60,922 nucleotides of DNA from an uncultured Collinsella sp. (GTDB lineage Bacteria > Actinomycetota > Coriobacteriia > Coriobacteriales > Coriobacteriaceae). This document shows, one piece after another, positions 1 to 8,391 of this stretch. The stretch covers positions 1 to 60,922 of the forward strand of contig UQMY01000013.1 of the NCBI GenBank assembly GCA_900542325.1. Reading direction: 5' to 3'. A program made the position numbers and the translations under genes. Under the pieces are notes generated by a model. The model did no database searches and was not told the DNA's origin. It saw nothing but the letters and a program-made list of their open reading frames with translations. Position 1 is the first letter of the stretch. Every line of letters begins with the position of its first letter.

Positions 1-79
1 GCTGCGGAAACGCGGGGTCCGTTCAGGCTGTTGCGTTGAGATTGAAAATCAACCAACTTTTTTGTGGAACGCAGTTTTG

Positions 80-457
80 TCACGCTGCTCCGCATATACC
101 GCCGTTCCCCGTACGATCGATTGGCTTTTCGATCACGTCAAACTTAGCATCAAGTTCCCTCAGGAGCGATCTCACCCGCTGGGCACAATCATAATCGGCA
201 AACGAGATGCTCAACATGCGAGCAACCTGGTTAGATGTCCGGACCCCATAGAAATGCTCCAGGGCCACAAGCCCCTCGTGCGTCACAAAGGTCTCGACCA
301 CATGCGGCGACTCTTCATAGCACCATTGCGTCAATGGTCCCTCACTCGTCTGCCGAACCACCAAGCCACCCATACCCGACGGCTCGCACGTTGCCAGCAG
401 GTGTTCCCCGCCCTCATCGCTCTGGAACAAAACAACCCGCTCGTCGAACAGCTCCAT
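80..457 (-). CDS. Hypothetical protein (125 aa), possible SOS-regulated gene
   Basis: I do not recognise this protein. It is acidic, soluble in appearance, and has no signal peptide or membrane segment; the C-terminal part (YDCAQRVRSLLRELDAKFDVI) looks helical. The ATG at 457 is preferred to the GTG at 460 because a GGGG Shine-Dalgarno core lies 5 nt upstream of it. The gene stands alone: the serS terminator lies upstream and the window edge downstream. A LexA-like box at 517-530 sits about 60 bp before the start, so DNA-damage control is possible. That is inference; function is unknown. Confidence 0.6.
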   Translation of the reverse strand: MELFDERVVLFQSDEGGEHLLATCEPSGMGGLVVRQTSEGPLTQWCYEESPHVVETFVTHEGLVALEHFYGVRTSNQVARMLSISFADYDCAQRVRSLLRELDAKFDVIEKPIDRTGNGGICGAA

Positions 458-516
458 CACATCCCCTTTCTCTTGCTCTTAGTTAGCAAAAGCATAGCAG
501 GTGGATGCATGTATAC

Positions 517-530
517 AGAACGTTTGTTCG
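517..530 (-). promoter_or_regulatory. Candidate LexA/SOS box
   Basis: The minus strand reads CGAACAAACGTTCT, matching 13 of 14 positions of the Gram-positive LexA (DinR) consensus CGAACRNRYGTTYC. A weak -10-like TATGCT lies at 491-496 between the box and the gene that starts at 457, so the box would overlap the -35 region. Confidence 0.45.
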
Positions 531-573
531 TGTATTTTCTATTGAGCTGTCCGCACGGCATGGTATAGCCGCA

Positions 574-606
574 CACAAAAAGGACGCCCCTAAAAGGAGC
601 GCCCTC
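574..606 (-). terminator. Rho-independent terminator of serS
   Basis: On the minus strand AGGGCGCTCC, a short T-rich loop and GGGGCGTCCT form a 10-bp stem (with G-T pairs) followed by TTTTTGTG. It lies 23 bp after the serS stop. Confidence 0.8.
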
Positions 607-628
607 GCAAATCGCCTATGCAGCTAGT

Positions 629-1912
629 TTACGCGACCGGCTCGATCTTCTCGAGGCCGCCCATGTAGGGACGCAGAACCTCGGGGATCGTGATGGTGCC
701 ATCGGCGTTCTGGTAGTTCTCCAGAATAGCAGCCATGGTACGACCAGCCGGCAGGCCGGAACCGTTAAGGGTGTGCAGGTAGCGCGAACCCTTGAAGTTC
801 TCGGGGTCGCGATACTTGATGTTGGCGCGGCGTGCCTGGAAGTCACCGCAGTTGGAGCAGGAGCTGATCTCCTTGTAGGCGTTGTAGCTCGGCAGCCAGA
901 CCTCGACATCGTAGGTCTGACGGGCAGAGAAGCCCAAGTCGCCGGTGCACAGGCTAATCACGCGATACGGAAGGCCCAGCTGCTGCAGCAGGTACTCGGC
1001 CTCGGCGGTCATGCTCTCGAGCTCCTCGTCGGACTCCTCCGGCTTAGCGAACTTGACCATCTCGACCTTGTCGAACTCGTGCTGACGGATGATGCCACGG
1101 GTGTCGCGACCGGCGGAACCGGCCTCCTCGCGGAAGCAGGGGGTGAAGGCGGTGTAGCGGCGCGGCAGGGTGTCGGCATCGAGGACCTCACCGGCGTGCA
1201 AGTTGGTGAGCACGACCTCGGCGGTAGGGATCAGGAAGTTGTCACCCGAGACGTGATAGGCGTCGTCCTCGAACTTGGGCAGCTGACCCGTACCGAACAT
1301 GGTCTGACGCTTGACGACGATGGGCGGCCACCACTCCTTGAAGCCACGGCTCGTGTGCGTATCGAGGAAGAAGTTGATGAGGGCGCGCTCCAGACGGGCG
1401 CCGGCGCCACCGAGAACGGTGAAGCGGCTGCCGGAGAGCTTGTTACCGCGCTCGAAGTCGAGGATGTCCAGATCGGTGCCCAGATCCCAGTGCGGCTTAA
1501 AGTCGAAGTCGAACTCGCGCGGGGTGCCCCAACGACGGCGCTCGATGTTCTCGTCCTCGTCCTTGCCGTACGGCGTGGCCTCGCAAGGAATGTTGGGCAG
1601 GTGAGCCATGAAATCGTACTGCTCCTGCTCGAGAGCGGTGCGGCGCTCGGCCAGACCGTCAATCTTCTCGTTGACGGCGCGCACGGCCTCTTTGGCGACC
1701 TCGGCCTCGTCCTTCTTGCCCTCCTTCATCAGGGCGCCGATCTTCTTGGACTCGGCGTTGCGTGTGGCCTGGAGCTCCTCGACCTCGGTGATGACGGCAC
1801 GACGCTCGTCGTCGAGCTCAAAGAACTTCTCGCGATCCCAAGACGTCTGGCGGTTAGCCATGGCAGTATCGATGGCATCGGGGTTCTCGCGAACAAACTT
1901 GATATCAAGCAT
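629..1912 (-). CDS. serS: Serine--tRNA ligase
   Basis: Charges tRNA-Ser with serine in the cytoplasm. The N-terminus MLDIKFVRENPDAI is the typical SerRS start and leads into the helical coiled-coil arm (roughly residues 30-100). The class II catalytic domain follows, with TAEVVLTNLHAGEVL, the motif 2 region PCFREEAGSAGRDTRGIIRQHEF and the C-terminal LNGSGLPAGRTMAAILENYQ (motif 3). The 427-aa length is normal for the family. An in-frame extension upstream to 1939 is possible, but the ATG at 1912 has GGAGG 5-6 nt upstream. I see no T-box leader, unlike pheS in this window. Confidence 0.97.
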   Translation of the reverse strand: MLDIKFVRENPDAIDTAMANRQTSWDREKFFELDDERRAVITEVEELQATRNAESKKIGALMKEGKKDEAEVAKEAVRAVNEKIDGLAERRTALEQEQYDFMAHLPNIPCEATPYGKDEDENIERRRWGTPREFDFDFKPHWDLGTDLDILDFERGNKLSGSRFTVLGGAGARLERALINFFLDTHTSRGFKEWWPPIVVKRQTMFGTGQLPKFEDDAYHVSGDNFLIPTAEVVLTNLHAGEVLDADTLPRRYTAFTPCFREEAGSAGRDTRGIIRQHEFDKVEMVKFAKPEESDEELESMTAEAEYLLQQLGLPYRVISLCTGDLGFSARQTYDVEVWLPSYNAYKEISSCSNCGDFQARRANIKYRDPENFKGSRYLHTLNGSGLPAGRTMAAILENYQNADGTITIPEVLRPYMGGLEKIEPVA

Positions 1913-2023
1913 TAGATCCTCCGGCGATATACATTCCATTTAGGTTGCAACCTTGTACATGTATGGGCAAGTATATACTTATGAGCGTTTACGACCCAAC
2001 TCAACTACACAAGAAGGCACCTA

Positions 2024-2197
2024 ATGGACGCAGTTTTTTCCTTTTTGTTTGGCACCCGCACCGGTTTTGCCATCCTTTTCGCCGGCGGCATCCTGCTGTT
2101 TGCGATTCTTGCCTTTGTAATGGAGAAGCGCACCCATAAGATGTATGTCGACCGCGGTCCCAAGTCCGAGGACGAAGAAGACAGCTTCTGGGACTAA
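2024..2197 (+). CDS. Small single-pass membrane protein (57 aa)
   Basis: A short ORF with AGAAGG upstream and its own terminator behind it. It starts MDAVFSFLFGTRTG, has one hydrophobic helix (about residues 14-33, FAILFAGGILLFAILAFVM), a basic stretch (EKRTHKMYVDRG) and an acidic tail ending EDSFWD. The positive-inside pattern suggests the C-terminal side faces the cytoplasm. It is divergent from serS and convergent with proC. It resembles small uncharacterised membrane proteins I associate with Coriobacteriia (possibly DUF6724), but that family name is from memory. Function unknown. Confidence 0.7.
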   Translation: MDAVFSFLFGTRTGFAILFAGGILLFAILAFVMEKRTHKMYVDRGPKSEDEEDSFWD

Positions 2198-2222
2198 CCT
2201 GCCAAAAAGGGACAGGTTTTTT
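2196..2222 (+). terminator. Terminator of the small membrane-protein gene
   Basis: AACCTG, an 11-nt loop, CAGGTT and a run of T begin inside the TAA stop codon of the 57-aa gene. Confidence 0.6.
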
Positions 2223-2247
2223 CGGTCGGTTTTATCTGGGCAAACGC

Positions 2248-2292
2248 AAGCGCCCCGCAACTGGAATCGAGCCAGTTGCGGGGCGCTTTTCG
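2248..2292 (+). terminator. Strong hairpin between convergent genes
   Basis: AAGCGCCCCGCAACTGG and CCAGTTGCGGGGCGCTT form a perfect 17-bp stem with a 7-nt loop and a TTTT tail on the plus strand. It probably backs up the preceding terminator and may also stop minus-strand transcription from proC. Confidence 0.8.
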
Positions 2293-2352
2293 CTAAAAGG
2301 ACAAAACCTCAGGGAAAACCTGTCAAAATAAACCTGTCTATCTTGTTCGGTC

Positions 2353-3123
2353 TTACTGAAGGGTTGCGTCGATTGCCTTGACCAGGGCGCTGCGCATGCC
2401 GGCGTCCTCGAGCGCAACGACGCCCTTGATGGTGGCACCACCGGGCGAGCATACGGCATCCTTCATCGCCGCAGGATGCTGGCCAGTTGCAAGCTGCAGC
2501 TTTGCCGTTCCCAGCACCATCTGGCTCACAATGCGATAGGCATCGGCACGCGGGATACCGTGCTTGACCGCTGCATCGCCCAGGGCCTCGATTGCCATGG
2601 CGACAAATGCCGGAGCGCAACCACCCACCGTGCCGCCCACGAACAGCAGACTCGTATCGAGCTCGACGACAGCGCCAAGCTTACCGAGCAGGTCGAGCAC
2701 CACAGCACGCTGCTCGTCGTTAAGCGTCGAAGCCTTCTCGCAGGCGATGACGCCCTCGCCCACCGAAACCGGCGTGTTGGGCACCGTCGAGATATGCGAG
2801 ACGCCCGGCAGGACCTGCTCCCACTTGGCACTGTCCCAGGTCCAGGCAACCGACAGAACGACCTTTTTGGCAAGAGCATCCTTGAGCGGGGCGAATACCT
2901 TCTCGATCATGTACGGTTTGACCGCAGCGACCACGATATCGGATGCGGCGACAACCTCGGCGGCATCGTGGCAGGCGACCATGCCGCGCGCCTCGCAGCG
3001 CTCAACCAGTGCGTCGTAGCGACCCGCGCAGGCGCACATGTCGCTCGCAGCTACACCGGCAGCGATCCAGCCATCGGCCATAGCGCTCGCCATATTGCCA
3101 AAACCGACAAATCCAATCTTCAT
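2353..3123 (-). CDS. proC: Pyrroline-5-carboxylate reductase
   Basis: Catalyses the last step of proline synthesis, reducing 1-pyrroline-5-carboxylate with NAD(P)H. The N-terminal Rossmann motif is IGFVGFGNMASAM, and the C-terminal dimerisation domain carries VGGTVGGCAPAFVAMAIEAL and the family signature AVCSPGGATIKGV. The 256-aa length is normal. The ATG at 3123 is chosen because AAAGGA precedes it and MKIGFVG is the usual start; the upstream extension MCLKGLCD is not expected. Confidence 0.95.
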   Translation of the reverse strand: MKIGFVGFGNMASAMADGWIAAGVAASDMCACAGRYDALVERCEARGMVACHDAAEVVAASDIVVAAVKPYMIEKVFAPLKDALAKKVVLSVAWTWDSAKWEQVLPGVSHISTVPNTPVSVGEGVIACEKASTLNDEQRAVVLDLLGKLGAVVELDTSLLFVGGTVGGCAPAFVAMAIEALGDAAVKHGIPRADAYRIVSQMVLGTAKLQLATGQHPAAMKDAVCSPGGATIKGVVALEDAGMRSALVKAIDATLQ

Positions 3124-3196
3124 ATCGCATAGTCCTTTCAGACACATTCCTCAAAACGAAAGGTATTGTCCCACGCCATTGTTTCGTATTGCCGAC

Positions 3197-3667
3197 CTAT
3201 TTGTGATACGGCTCGCCACGACTGATCTTGCAGGCGCGGTAGATCTGCTCCAGCAGCACCACGCGCGCCAAGTTATGCGGCAAGGTAATACGTCCAAAGC
3301 TGAGCATCTCGTCGGCTCGTGCGCGCACGTCATCGCTCACGCCGTCCGATCCGCCAATTACAAAGGCGATGTCGCTGTTACCACGTAGCATAAGATCATC
3401 GAGCCGCGCCGAAAGTTCCTCGCTCGAGCGCTCTTTGCCCTCAATGGCCAGCAAGATCACATGTGCTCGAGGCGGCAGGGCTGTAAGAATCGCCGCCCCC
3501 TCCTTGTCGCGCGCGGCATCCACGCCGCCCGCCTTAGCCGGGTCGATATCGGCCACCTCGCGGATATCCACCTTGGCATAGGCACCTAGGCGCTTGGTGT
3601 ACTCAGCGCACGCGTCCTTCCAAAAGCGCTCCTTGAGCTTACCGACGCAAACGACGGTGTATTTCAC
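3197..3667 (-). CDS. rlmH: 23S rRNA (pseudouridine1915-N3)-methyltransferase RlmH
   Basis: A SPOUT-family enzyme that methylates pseudouridine 1915 of 23S rRNA using S-adenosylmethionine. The N-terminus KYTVVCVGKLKERFWKDAC, the central FVIGGSDG glycine loop and the C-terminal LPHNLARVVLLEQIYRA followed by a terminal YHK are all diagnostic, and 156 aa is the usual length. The start is GTG at 3667; its AAGGAG ribosome site lies inside the last codons of the upstream SPFH gene, so the two are probably co-translated. Confidence 0.96.
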   Translation of the reverse strand: MKYTVVCVGKLKERFWKDACAEYTKRLGAYAKVDIREVADIDPAKAGGVDAARDKEGAAILTALPPRAHVILLAIEGKERSSEELSARLDDLMLRGNSDIAFVIGGSDGVSDDVRARADEMLSFGRITLPHNLARVVLLEQIYRACKISRGEPYHK

Positions 3668-3673
3668 GCGCGT

Positions 3674-4612
3674 CTACTCCTTCGAATCGTTTTGAACTTT
3701 GCCGGCGGCCAGCATCTGCTCGAACATCGAGGCCGACTGCGAAAAGTCGCTCGGCAGCACGACCGTCGAGGTTTTACCCGTGCGAGCGAACTCCGTCATC
3801 ATCTCGGACCACTGCGTAAACATGAACAGTTGGTTGGCCTCGTCATTGCCGACACCCGTCTCCTGGATGATCTCGAGCGAATCTTTGATACCCAGCGCGA
3901 TGGCCTTGCGCTGGTTGGCGATGCCCTCGCCCGCCTTTTCCATAGCCTCGGCCTCGGCGGTCGCCTCGGTGACGCGCTTGATGCGGTCGGCCTCGGCGAG
4001 CTCCTGCGCGGCAGCGCGCTTGCGCTGGGCAGCGTTGATGTCGTTCATGGAGTTCTCAACCTCGGTCGGCAGTGCGATTTTGGTGATGAGCGTCGACACG
4101 AGGGTGAAGCCGTAGGCGGCCATCTGCTCGGAAACGGTAGCGTTGACATCTTTGGCGATGTCATCCTTCTTGGCAAAGACCTCATCGAGTGTGTAGACGG
4201 GGATGGAGGAGCGCAGGGCGTCGGTGATGAAGTCGCGCATCTGGTCGACGGGCTCCTGCAGCATATAGTAGCTCTTGTAGATGCCCGAATCTGCCGGGCC
4301 GGCGCCCATGTCATAGCTCACGTGGTACTGAGCGGAGACCTCAAGACCGATGGTCACGTTGTCCTGGGTCTTAACGTCGATGCCAAAACCGTTTTTCATG
4401 GTGCGCAGGCTCACCGTGGCGGCCTTGCGGTCGATCACGGGCACCTTCACGTGGAAGCCCGCGTTGACGATACGGTTGAACTTACCCAAGCGCTCGATGA
4501 TTACGGCGTGCTGCTGTTCAACGACATAACAGGCGTTGGGGAGCAGCAGCAACAGGATGATGATGGGAATCAAAAGGCTGGTAAGGGCGGCGATGATACC
4601 GGAAAACAGCAT
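3674..4612 (-). CDS. SPFH/Band 7 (stomatin/prohibitin-like) membrane protein
   Basis: One N-terminal hydrophobic helix (about residues 5-26, rich in I and L) anchors an SPFH domain (about 28-200) that begins NACYVVEQQHAVIIERLGKF, typical of slipin/HflK-like proteins. An Ala/Glu-rich coiled coil follows (AAQRKRAAAQELAEADRIKR). Such proteins form membrane-associated oligomers and often work with proteases or NfeD partners; no partner is adjacent here. The ATG at 4612 has AGAGGAG 5 nt upstream. It is probably co-transcribed with rlmH. Confidence 0.9.
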   Translation of the reverse strand: MLFSGIIAALTSLLIPIIILLLLLPNACYVVEQQHAVIIERLGKFNRIVNAGFHVKVPVIDRKAATVSLRTMKNGFGIDVKTQDNVTIGLEVSAQYHVSYDMGAGPADSGIYKSYYMLQEPVDQMRDFITDALRSSIPVYTLDEVFAKKDDIAKDVNATVSEQMAAYGFTLVSTLITKIALPTEVENSMNDINAAQRKRAAAQELAEADRIKRVTEATAEAEAMEKAGEGIANQRKAIALGIKDSLEIIQETGVGNDEANQLFMFTQWSEMMTEFARTGKTSTVVLPSDFSQSASMFEQMLAAGKVQNDSKE

Positions 4613-4675
4613 GGTCTCTCCTCTGATAGGCACACGTTGGTACTAGGATACCCGTCCAAGGAGATCGTGCATAAC

Positions 4676-4706
4676 AAAAAGAGCTCCCATTGCTGGGAGC
4701 TCTTTC
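4676..4706 (-). terminator. Terminator of tRNA-Leu
   Basis: On the minus strand AAAGAGCTCCCA, loop GCAA, TGGGAGCTCTTTTT: a 12-bp stem just 3' of the tRNA. Confidence 0.88.
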
Positions 4707-4712
4707 AATCAA

Positions 4713-4799
4713 TGGTGCGGGCGAAAGGACTTGAACCTTCATGGGGTTGCCCCCATACGGACCTGAACCGTACGCGTCTGCCAATTCCGCCACGCCCGC
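4713..4799 (-). tRNA. tRNA-Leu (anticodon CAG)
   Basis: An 87-nt class II tRNA with acceptor stem GCGGGCG/CGCCCGC, encoded CCA end, anticodon arm TACGG-TTCAGGT-CCGTA (anticodon CAG), a long variable arm (GGGGGCAACCCC) and T arm GGTTCAAGTCC. Confidence 0.95.
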
Positions 4800-4810
4800 G
4801 TGCAGGAATT

Positions 4811-4839
4811 AGAATAACGGAGCGCCATCGCGAACGCAA
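4811..4839 (-). promoter_or_regulatory. Promoter of tRNA-Leu
   Basis: On the minus strand TTGCGT, 17-nt spacer, TATTCT, ending 11 bp before the tRNA. The surrounding sequence (AAAAATAGTTCTTGC upstream, GCTCCGTTAT before the -10, TTCCTGC after it) closely matches the tRNA-Val promoter at 52643-52671. Confidence 0.75.
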
Positions 4840-4842
4840 GAA

Positions 4843-5760
4843 CTATTTTTGAAAAAGTTTGCAGGCATTTTCCCAAGCGGCTTGCACGATTGTTTCGGCG
4901 TCCTCACCAGTGCGATCGACACGGTCGTTAACCAGCGCGTTTGCCGTAATGGAGATCATTGCGGGCTCGCATTCAAGACCGCGGATGGGCTCCGGAGCCA
5001 TATACGGGCAATCCGTCTCGAACAAAATGCGGTCGAGCGGGGTCGCCGCAAATGCCTCGCGCACGTCGTCGTTGCGCTTAAAGGTGGCCGCACCACCATA
5101 GGCGATATAGCAGCCCAGCTTCACAAAGCGCTCCATCGTGGCGCGGTCCTCGCCAAAGCAGTGCAGCACACAACCGGCCTGGGGCACGCCCACCTCACGA
5201 AGCACGTTGTACGCATCCATATGCGAGGTGCGCTCCCCATCCGAGTCCTCGTGCCGCAGGTGCAACTCCACCGGCACGTTACGGCACACGGCAAGCTCGA
5301 GCTGGCGCGCCATGCAGTCAATCTGCACGTTATGAGGTGCCGGCGCGATATCGTCATCATAGTCCATGTGGTAGTCCAGGCCGATTTCGCCAATACCGGC
5401 GCATAAGGGGTCATCGAGTGCGGCAACGACCTGTGCGTGAACGTCGTCGGTATAGTCCGGCGCGCCATACGGATGCACGCCGGCAAGATACTTGATCTGC
5501 GGGATATCCTGCATCGGCAGAATCTCGCGCGTCAGCCAGTCGCTATAGTCCGTCACGCTGCGCTTATCGGCAATGGGATCGAAGACCGTCACCAACAGGT
5601 CGATGCCCGCGGCTTTGGCGCGCACGAGTGTCTCGGGCACCTCTTTGCCCCAAAACGAAAGCAGATGCGCATGCGTGTCAGCAAGCGGTGCCAAGGGCAC
5701 GGGACAAGCAACCGTCTTCTTTTTCTTGGTAAACGTCACGCGTTCGGCATTAGGCATCAT
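4843..5760 (-). CDS. TatD family metal-dependent deoxyribonuclease
   Basis: A TIM-barrel metallohydrolase of the TatD/YcfH family, associated with DNA processing and quality control. Metal ligands are visible: DTHAHL near the N-terminus, GEIGLDYH in the middle, ELHLRHE, then LHCFG and the C-terminal FETDCPYMAPEP. The 305 aa is longer than the usual ~260, because of an N-terminal basic extension (FTKKKKTV) and small insertions. It overlaps the end of rsmA by 11 bp and has AGGAG seven bases before the ATG at 5760, so the two form a coupled operon. Confidence 0.93.
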   Translation of the reverse strand: MMPNAERVTFTKKKKTVACPVPLAPLADTHAHLLSFWGKEVPETLVRAKAAGIDLLVTVFDPIADKRSVTDYSDWLTREILPMQDIPQIKYLAGVHPYGAPDYTDDVHAQVVAALDDPLCAGIGEIGLDYHMDYDDDIAPAPHNVQIDCMARQLELAVCRNVPVELHLRHEDSDGERTSHMDAYNVLREVGVPQAGCVLHCFGEDRATMERFVKLGCYIAYGGAATFKRNDDVREAFAATPLDRILFETDCPYMAPEPIRGLECEPAMISITANALVNDRVDRTGEDAETIVQAAWENACKLFQK

Positions 5761-6610
5761 GGATTAGCTCCTGGGCCAGACGGACAAAGTCGGCAACATC
5801 AAGCGTCTCGGCGCGCGTGGTGGGTGCGATACCGCAAGCCTCAAAGGCGGCATCGAGCACGTCCTTGGCAAAACCGTTGGCGCTCATGGAATTGCGGATG
5901 GTCTTGCGACGCTGAGCAAATGCAGCGTCAATCACGCGGGCCACAAATTCGCGATCGAGTTCTTCGGGCACCACACCGTCAACACGGTCGATACGCACGA
6001 CGGCCGAGTCCACGTGCGGCGCCGGCATAAAGCAACGCGGCGGCACCTCAAAGCGACCCGTCACCTGCGCATACAGGCCGAGCTTTGCCGTATAGCCGCC
6101 ATAGGTCTTGTTGCCCGGCACTGCGGCAATGCGATCGGCAACCTCCTTTTGCACCATGACGACAGCGCGCTTAAGCGTGGGCATCGTCTGGAAGAACTGA
6201 AGAATGATCGTCGCCGCCACGTTATAGGGCAGATTCGCGACAAACACCGTGGGTTCACCACCGGCGGCCTGCTCAATCTGCTCCGGCGTCACCTTGAGCG
6301 CATCGCCCATGATAAAGCGGAAGTTGGCATAGTCGGCGGCGTGGGCATCGAGCACCGGCTCAAGCTCGGGATCGGCCTCAATGGACGTAACGCACGCCGC
6401 TTCCTGCAGTAACGCAAGTGTCAACGTTCCACAACCCGGACCCACCTCGAGTACGCGCTCGTCACCTGCAAGCTCGGCAAGCTCGCAGATACGCTCGATC
6501 ACATGATTGTCGATTAGAAAGTTCTGGCCCAGGCGATGCTTGGTCGCAAGGCCAAACTCCTCCAGCAGCTCCCTGGTGGCCGTGGGGTTTGCCAAAGGCG
6601 AAGTTGTCAT
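5750..6610 (-). CDS. rsmA: 16S rRNA (adenine1518/1519-N6)-dimethyltransferase (KsgA)
   Basis: Dimethylates two adjacent adenines in the 3' hairpin of 16S rRNA late in 30S assembly. The start region HRLGQNFLIDNHVI, the SAM motif VLEVGPGCGTLT and the catalytic motif IV VANLPYNVA are all present, and 286 aa is normal. AGGAGG lies 5 nt before the ATG. It is separated from metG by a terminator at 6647-6680, so rsmA-tatD probably has its own promoter, although metG-tatD-rsmA is a common gene order. Confidence 0.97.
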   Translation of the reverse strand: MTTSPLANPTATRELLEEFGLATKHRLGQNFLIDNHVIERICELAELAGDERVLEVGPGCGTLTLALLQEAACVTSIEADPELEPVLDAHAADYANFRFIMGDALKVTPEQIEQAAGGEPTVFVANLPYNVAATIILQFFQTMPTLKRAVVMVQKEVADRIAAVPGNKTYGGYTAKLGLYAQVTGRFEVPPRCFMPAPHVDSAVVRIDRVDGVVPEELDREFVARVIDAAFAQRRKTIRNSMSANGFAKDVLDAAFEACGIAPTTRAETLDVADFVRLAQELIHDA

Positions 6611-6646
6611 GGTTGCCTCCTTAGCATGATGGCGGCGTCTTGAAAC

Positions 6647-6680
6647 AAAAGGGCATGGACCGTGGCGGCCATGCCCTTAC
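6647..6680 (-). terminator. Terminator of metG
   Basis: On the minus strand GGGCATGG, a 10-nt loop, CCATGCCCTTTTGTTTC, about 45 bp after the metG stop. Confidence 0.8.
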
Positions 6681-6720
6681 AGCTAAACAGCAAATTGCCG
6701 ATATGACGCTCGCGCGGTCT

Positions 6721-8322
6721 CTACGCCAGACGCGGGAACAGCGGATCGCCCTTCTCGACGGGCTGACCACCAGCAAGCAGGCCCCAAGCGCAAATGCCCT
6801 TGAGGTCGTCGCTCGCGGCCTCGCCCTCACAGGACAGGCGGCGCAGAGCCTCGACAGAAGTCTGGGGCATGAGCGGCATCAGCAGGTGGGCGGCGATGCG
6901 GATGGCCTCGAGCAGGTTGTAAATCACAAATGCCAGCTCGTCAGCCTTGGCCTCGCCCTTGGCAAGCGCCCAGGGCTCGGAGTCCTCGATGTAGTGGTTG
7001 GCGGCATGGATGAGCTCCATGACCTCATCCTTGGCTCCGCCGTAATCGAGCATGTCCATCTTGGCCATGTAGCGCTCGACCAAACCGTCGGCAATCTTTG
7101 CCAGCGGGTTATCGAACGCGTCGGCAGACGCCGGTTTAGCCGGGGCGCAGCCGTCAAAGTACTTTGCGCTCATGTTGAGCGAGCGCGAAATGAGGTTGCC
7201 CCAGCTGTTGGCCAGATCGGCGTTGTAGACCTGCTCCATGCGATCGAAGCTGATGGCGCCGTCGGTGCCGGGGACCACGTCGGTCATAAAGTAATAGCGA
7301 TAGCCCTCAACGCCCAGCATGTCGATAACGTCCTGCGGAGCGATGGCGTTACCGCGGCTCTTGGACATCTTCTCGGCCTTGCCTGTCTCGGCATTGCGCA
7401 CGGTCAGGAAGCCGTGGGCAAAGACGTGCTCGGGCAGGGCCTCGCCGATGGCCATGAGCATGGCGGGCCAAATGACGCAGTGGAAGCGGATGATGTCCTT
7501 ACCCACGATGTGGAACTGCGCGGGCCAGCGATAGGCCAGCTCGGCACGCGCCTCGTCGGTGTCGACACCGTAGCCGACGGCCGTCATATAGTTGAGCAGC
7601 GCATCGAACCACACGTAGGTCACGTGACCCTCGTCAAACGGGACCTGAATGCCCCAGTCAAAGCTCGTGCGGCTCACGGAAAGGTCGTTAAGGCCGCCCT
7701 CGACAAAGCTACGTACCTCGTTCATGCGGAACGCAGGCTCGACAAAGTCGGGGTGCTCGTCATAGAGCTTGAGAAGCTTGTCCTGGAAGGCGGAAAGCTT
7801 AAAGAAGTAGGACTCCTCCTGCACGCGCTCAAGCGGACGGTGGCAGTCGGGGCATAGATGCTGGCCGACGCTGCCGTACTCCTCGTCGCCCTTCTGGACC
7901 TGCGTATCAGTGAAGTAGGTCTCGTCAGGCACGCAATACCAACCGTCGTAGCTGCCCTTATACAGGTAACCGGACTCCTTCATGCGCTCCCACAGATACT
8001 GCACGGCATGATGCTGGCGCGGCTCGGTGGTGCGGATGAAGTCGTCGTTGGAGATCTCGAGCTTGCTCCAAAGCTCCTTGAAGTGCGGAGCCTGGCTGTC
8101 GGTCCACTCCTGCGGCGTCATGCCATGCTTGGCTGCGGCCTCGGCGACCTTCTCGCCGTGCTCGTCCATGCCGGTCAGGAACTTGACGTTATAGCCGGCG
8201 GAACGGCGATAGCGAGCCTGAACGTCGGCGATGATGGTGGAATAAGCCGTGCCCAGGTGCGGATCGGCGTTGACGTAGTAGATGGGCGTCGTGATAAAGA
8301 ACGAAGGCTTGCTTTGATCCAT
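6721..8322 (-). CDS. metG: Methionine--tRNA ligase
   Basis: Charges tRNA-Met. The catalytic domain starts with FFITTPIYYVNADPHLGTAY (the HIGH-like signature is PHLG). It carries CPDCHRP within the zinc/connective region (one CxxC knuckle; the partner position reads WYCVPDE) and the KMSKS loop as EKMSKSRGN. The anticodon-binding helical bundle follows. With 533 aa there is no C-terminal EMAP/Trbp111-like tRNA-binding domain, so this is the short form. GGAGGA precedes the ATG. rsmI lies just upstream, 69 bp away, and is likely co-transcribed. Confidence 0.97.
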   Translation of the reverse strand: MDQSKPSFFITTPIYYVNADPHLGTAYSTIIADVQARYRRSAGYNVKFLTGMDEHGEKVAEAAAKHGMTPQEWTDSQAPHFKELWSKLEISNDDFIRTTEPRQHHAVQYLWERMKESGYLYKGSYDGWYCVPDETYFTDTQVQKGDEEYGSVGQHLCPDCHRPLERVQEESYFFKLSAFQDKLLKLYDEHPDFVEPAFRMNEVRSFVEGGLNDLSVSRTSFDWGIQVPFDEGHVTYVWFDALLNYMTAVGYGVDTDEARAELAYRWPAQFHIVGKDIIRFHCVIWPAMLMAIGEALPEHVFAHGFLTVRNAETGKAEKMSKSRGNAIAPQDVIDMLGVEGYRYYFMTDVVPGTDGAISFDRMEQVYNADLANSWGNLISRSLNMSAKYFDGCAPAKPASADAFDNPLAKIADGLVERYMAKMDMLDYGGAKDEVMELIHAANHYIEDSEPWALAKGEAKADELAFVIYNLLEAIRIAAHLLMPLMPQTSVEALRRLSCEGEAASDDLKGICAWGLLAGGQPVEKGDPLFPRLA

Positions 8323-8391
8323 GGGGTTTGTCCTCCAGAAAAACGTTGCATACAGAGGATGATTCTAGCGCAAGGGCTGGATATCCTCCAT

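Noticed and set aside
773..1915. Long open frame (380 aa) antisense to serS
   Set aside because: Shadow frame of a high-GC gene; composition is Val/Gly/Leu/Ala noise with no start signal, and serS is certain.
1913..2023. T-box upstream of serS
   Set aside because: No T-box core (GGTGG-type) and too little room before the divergent small gene.
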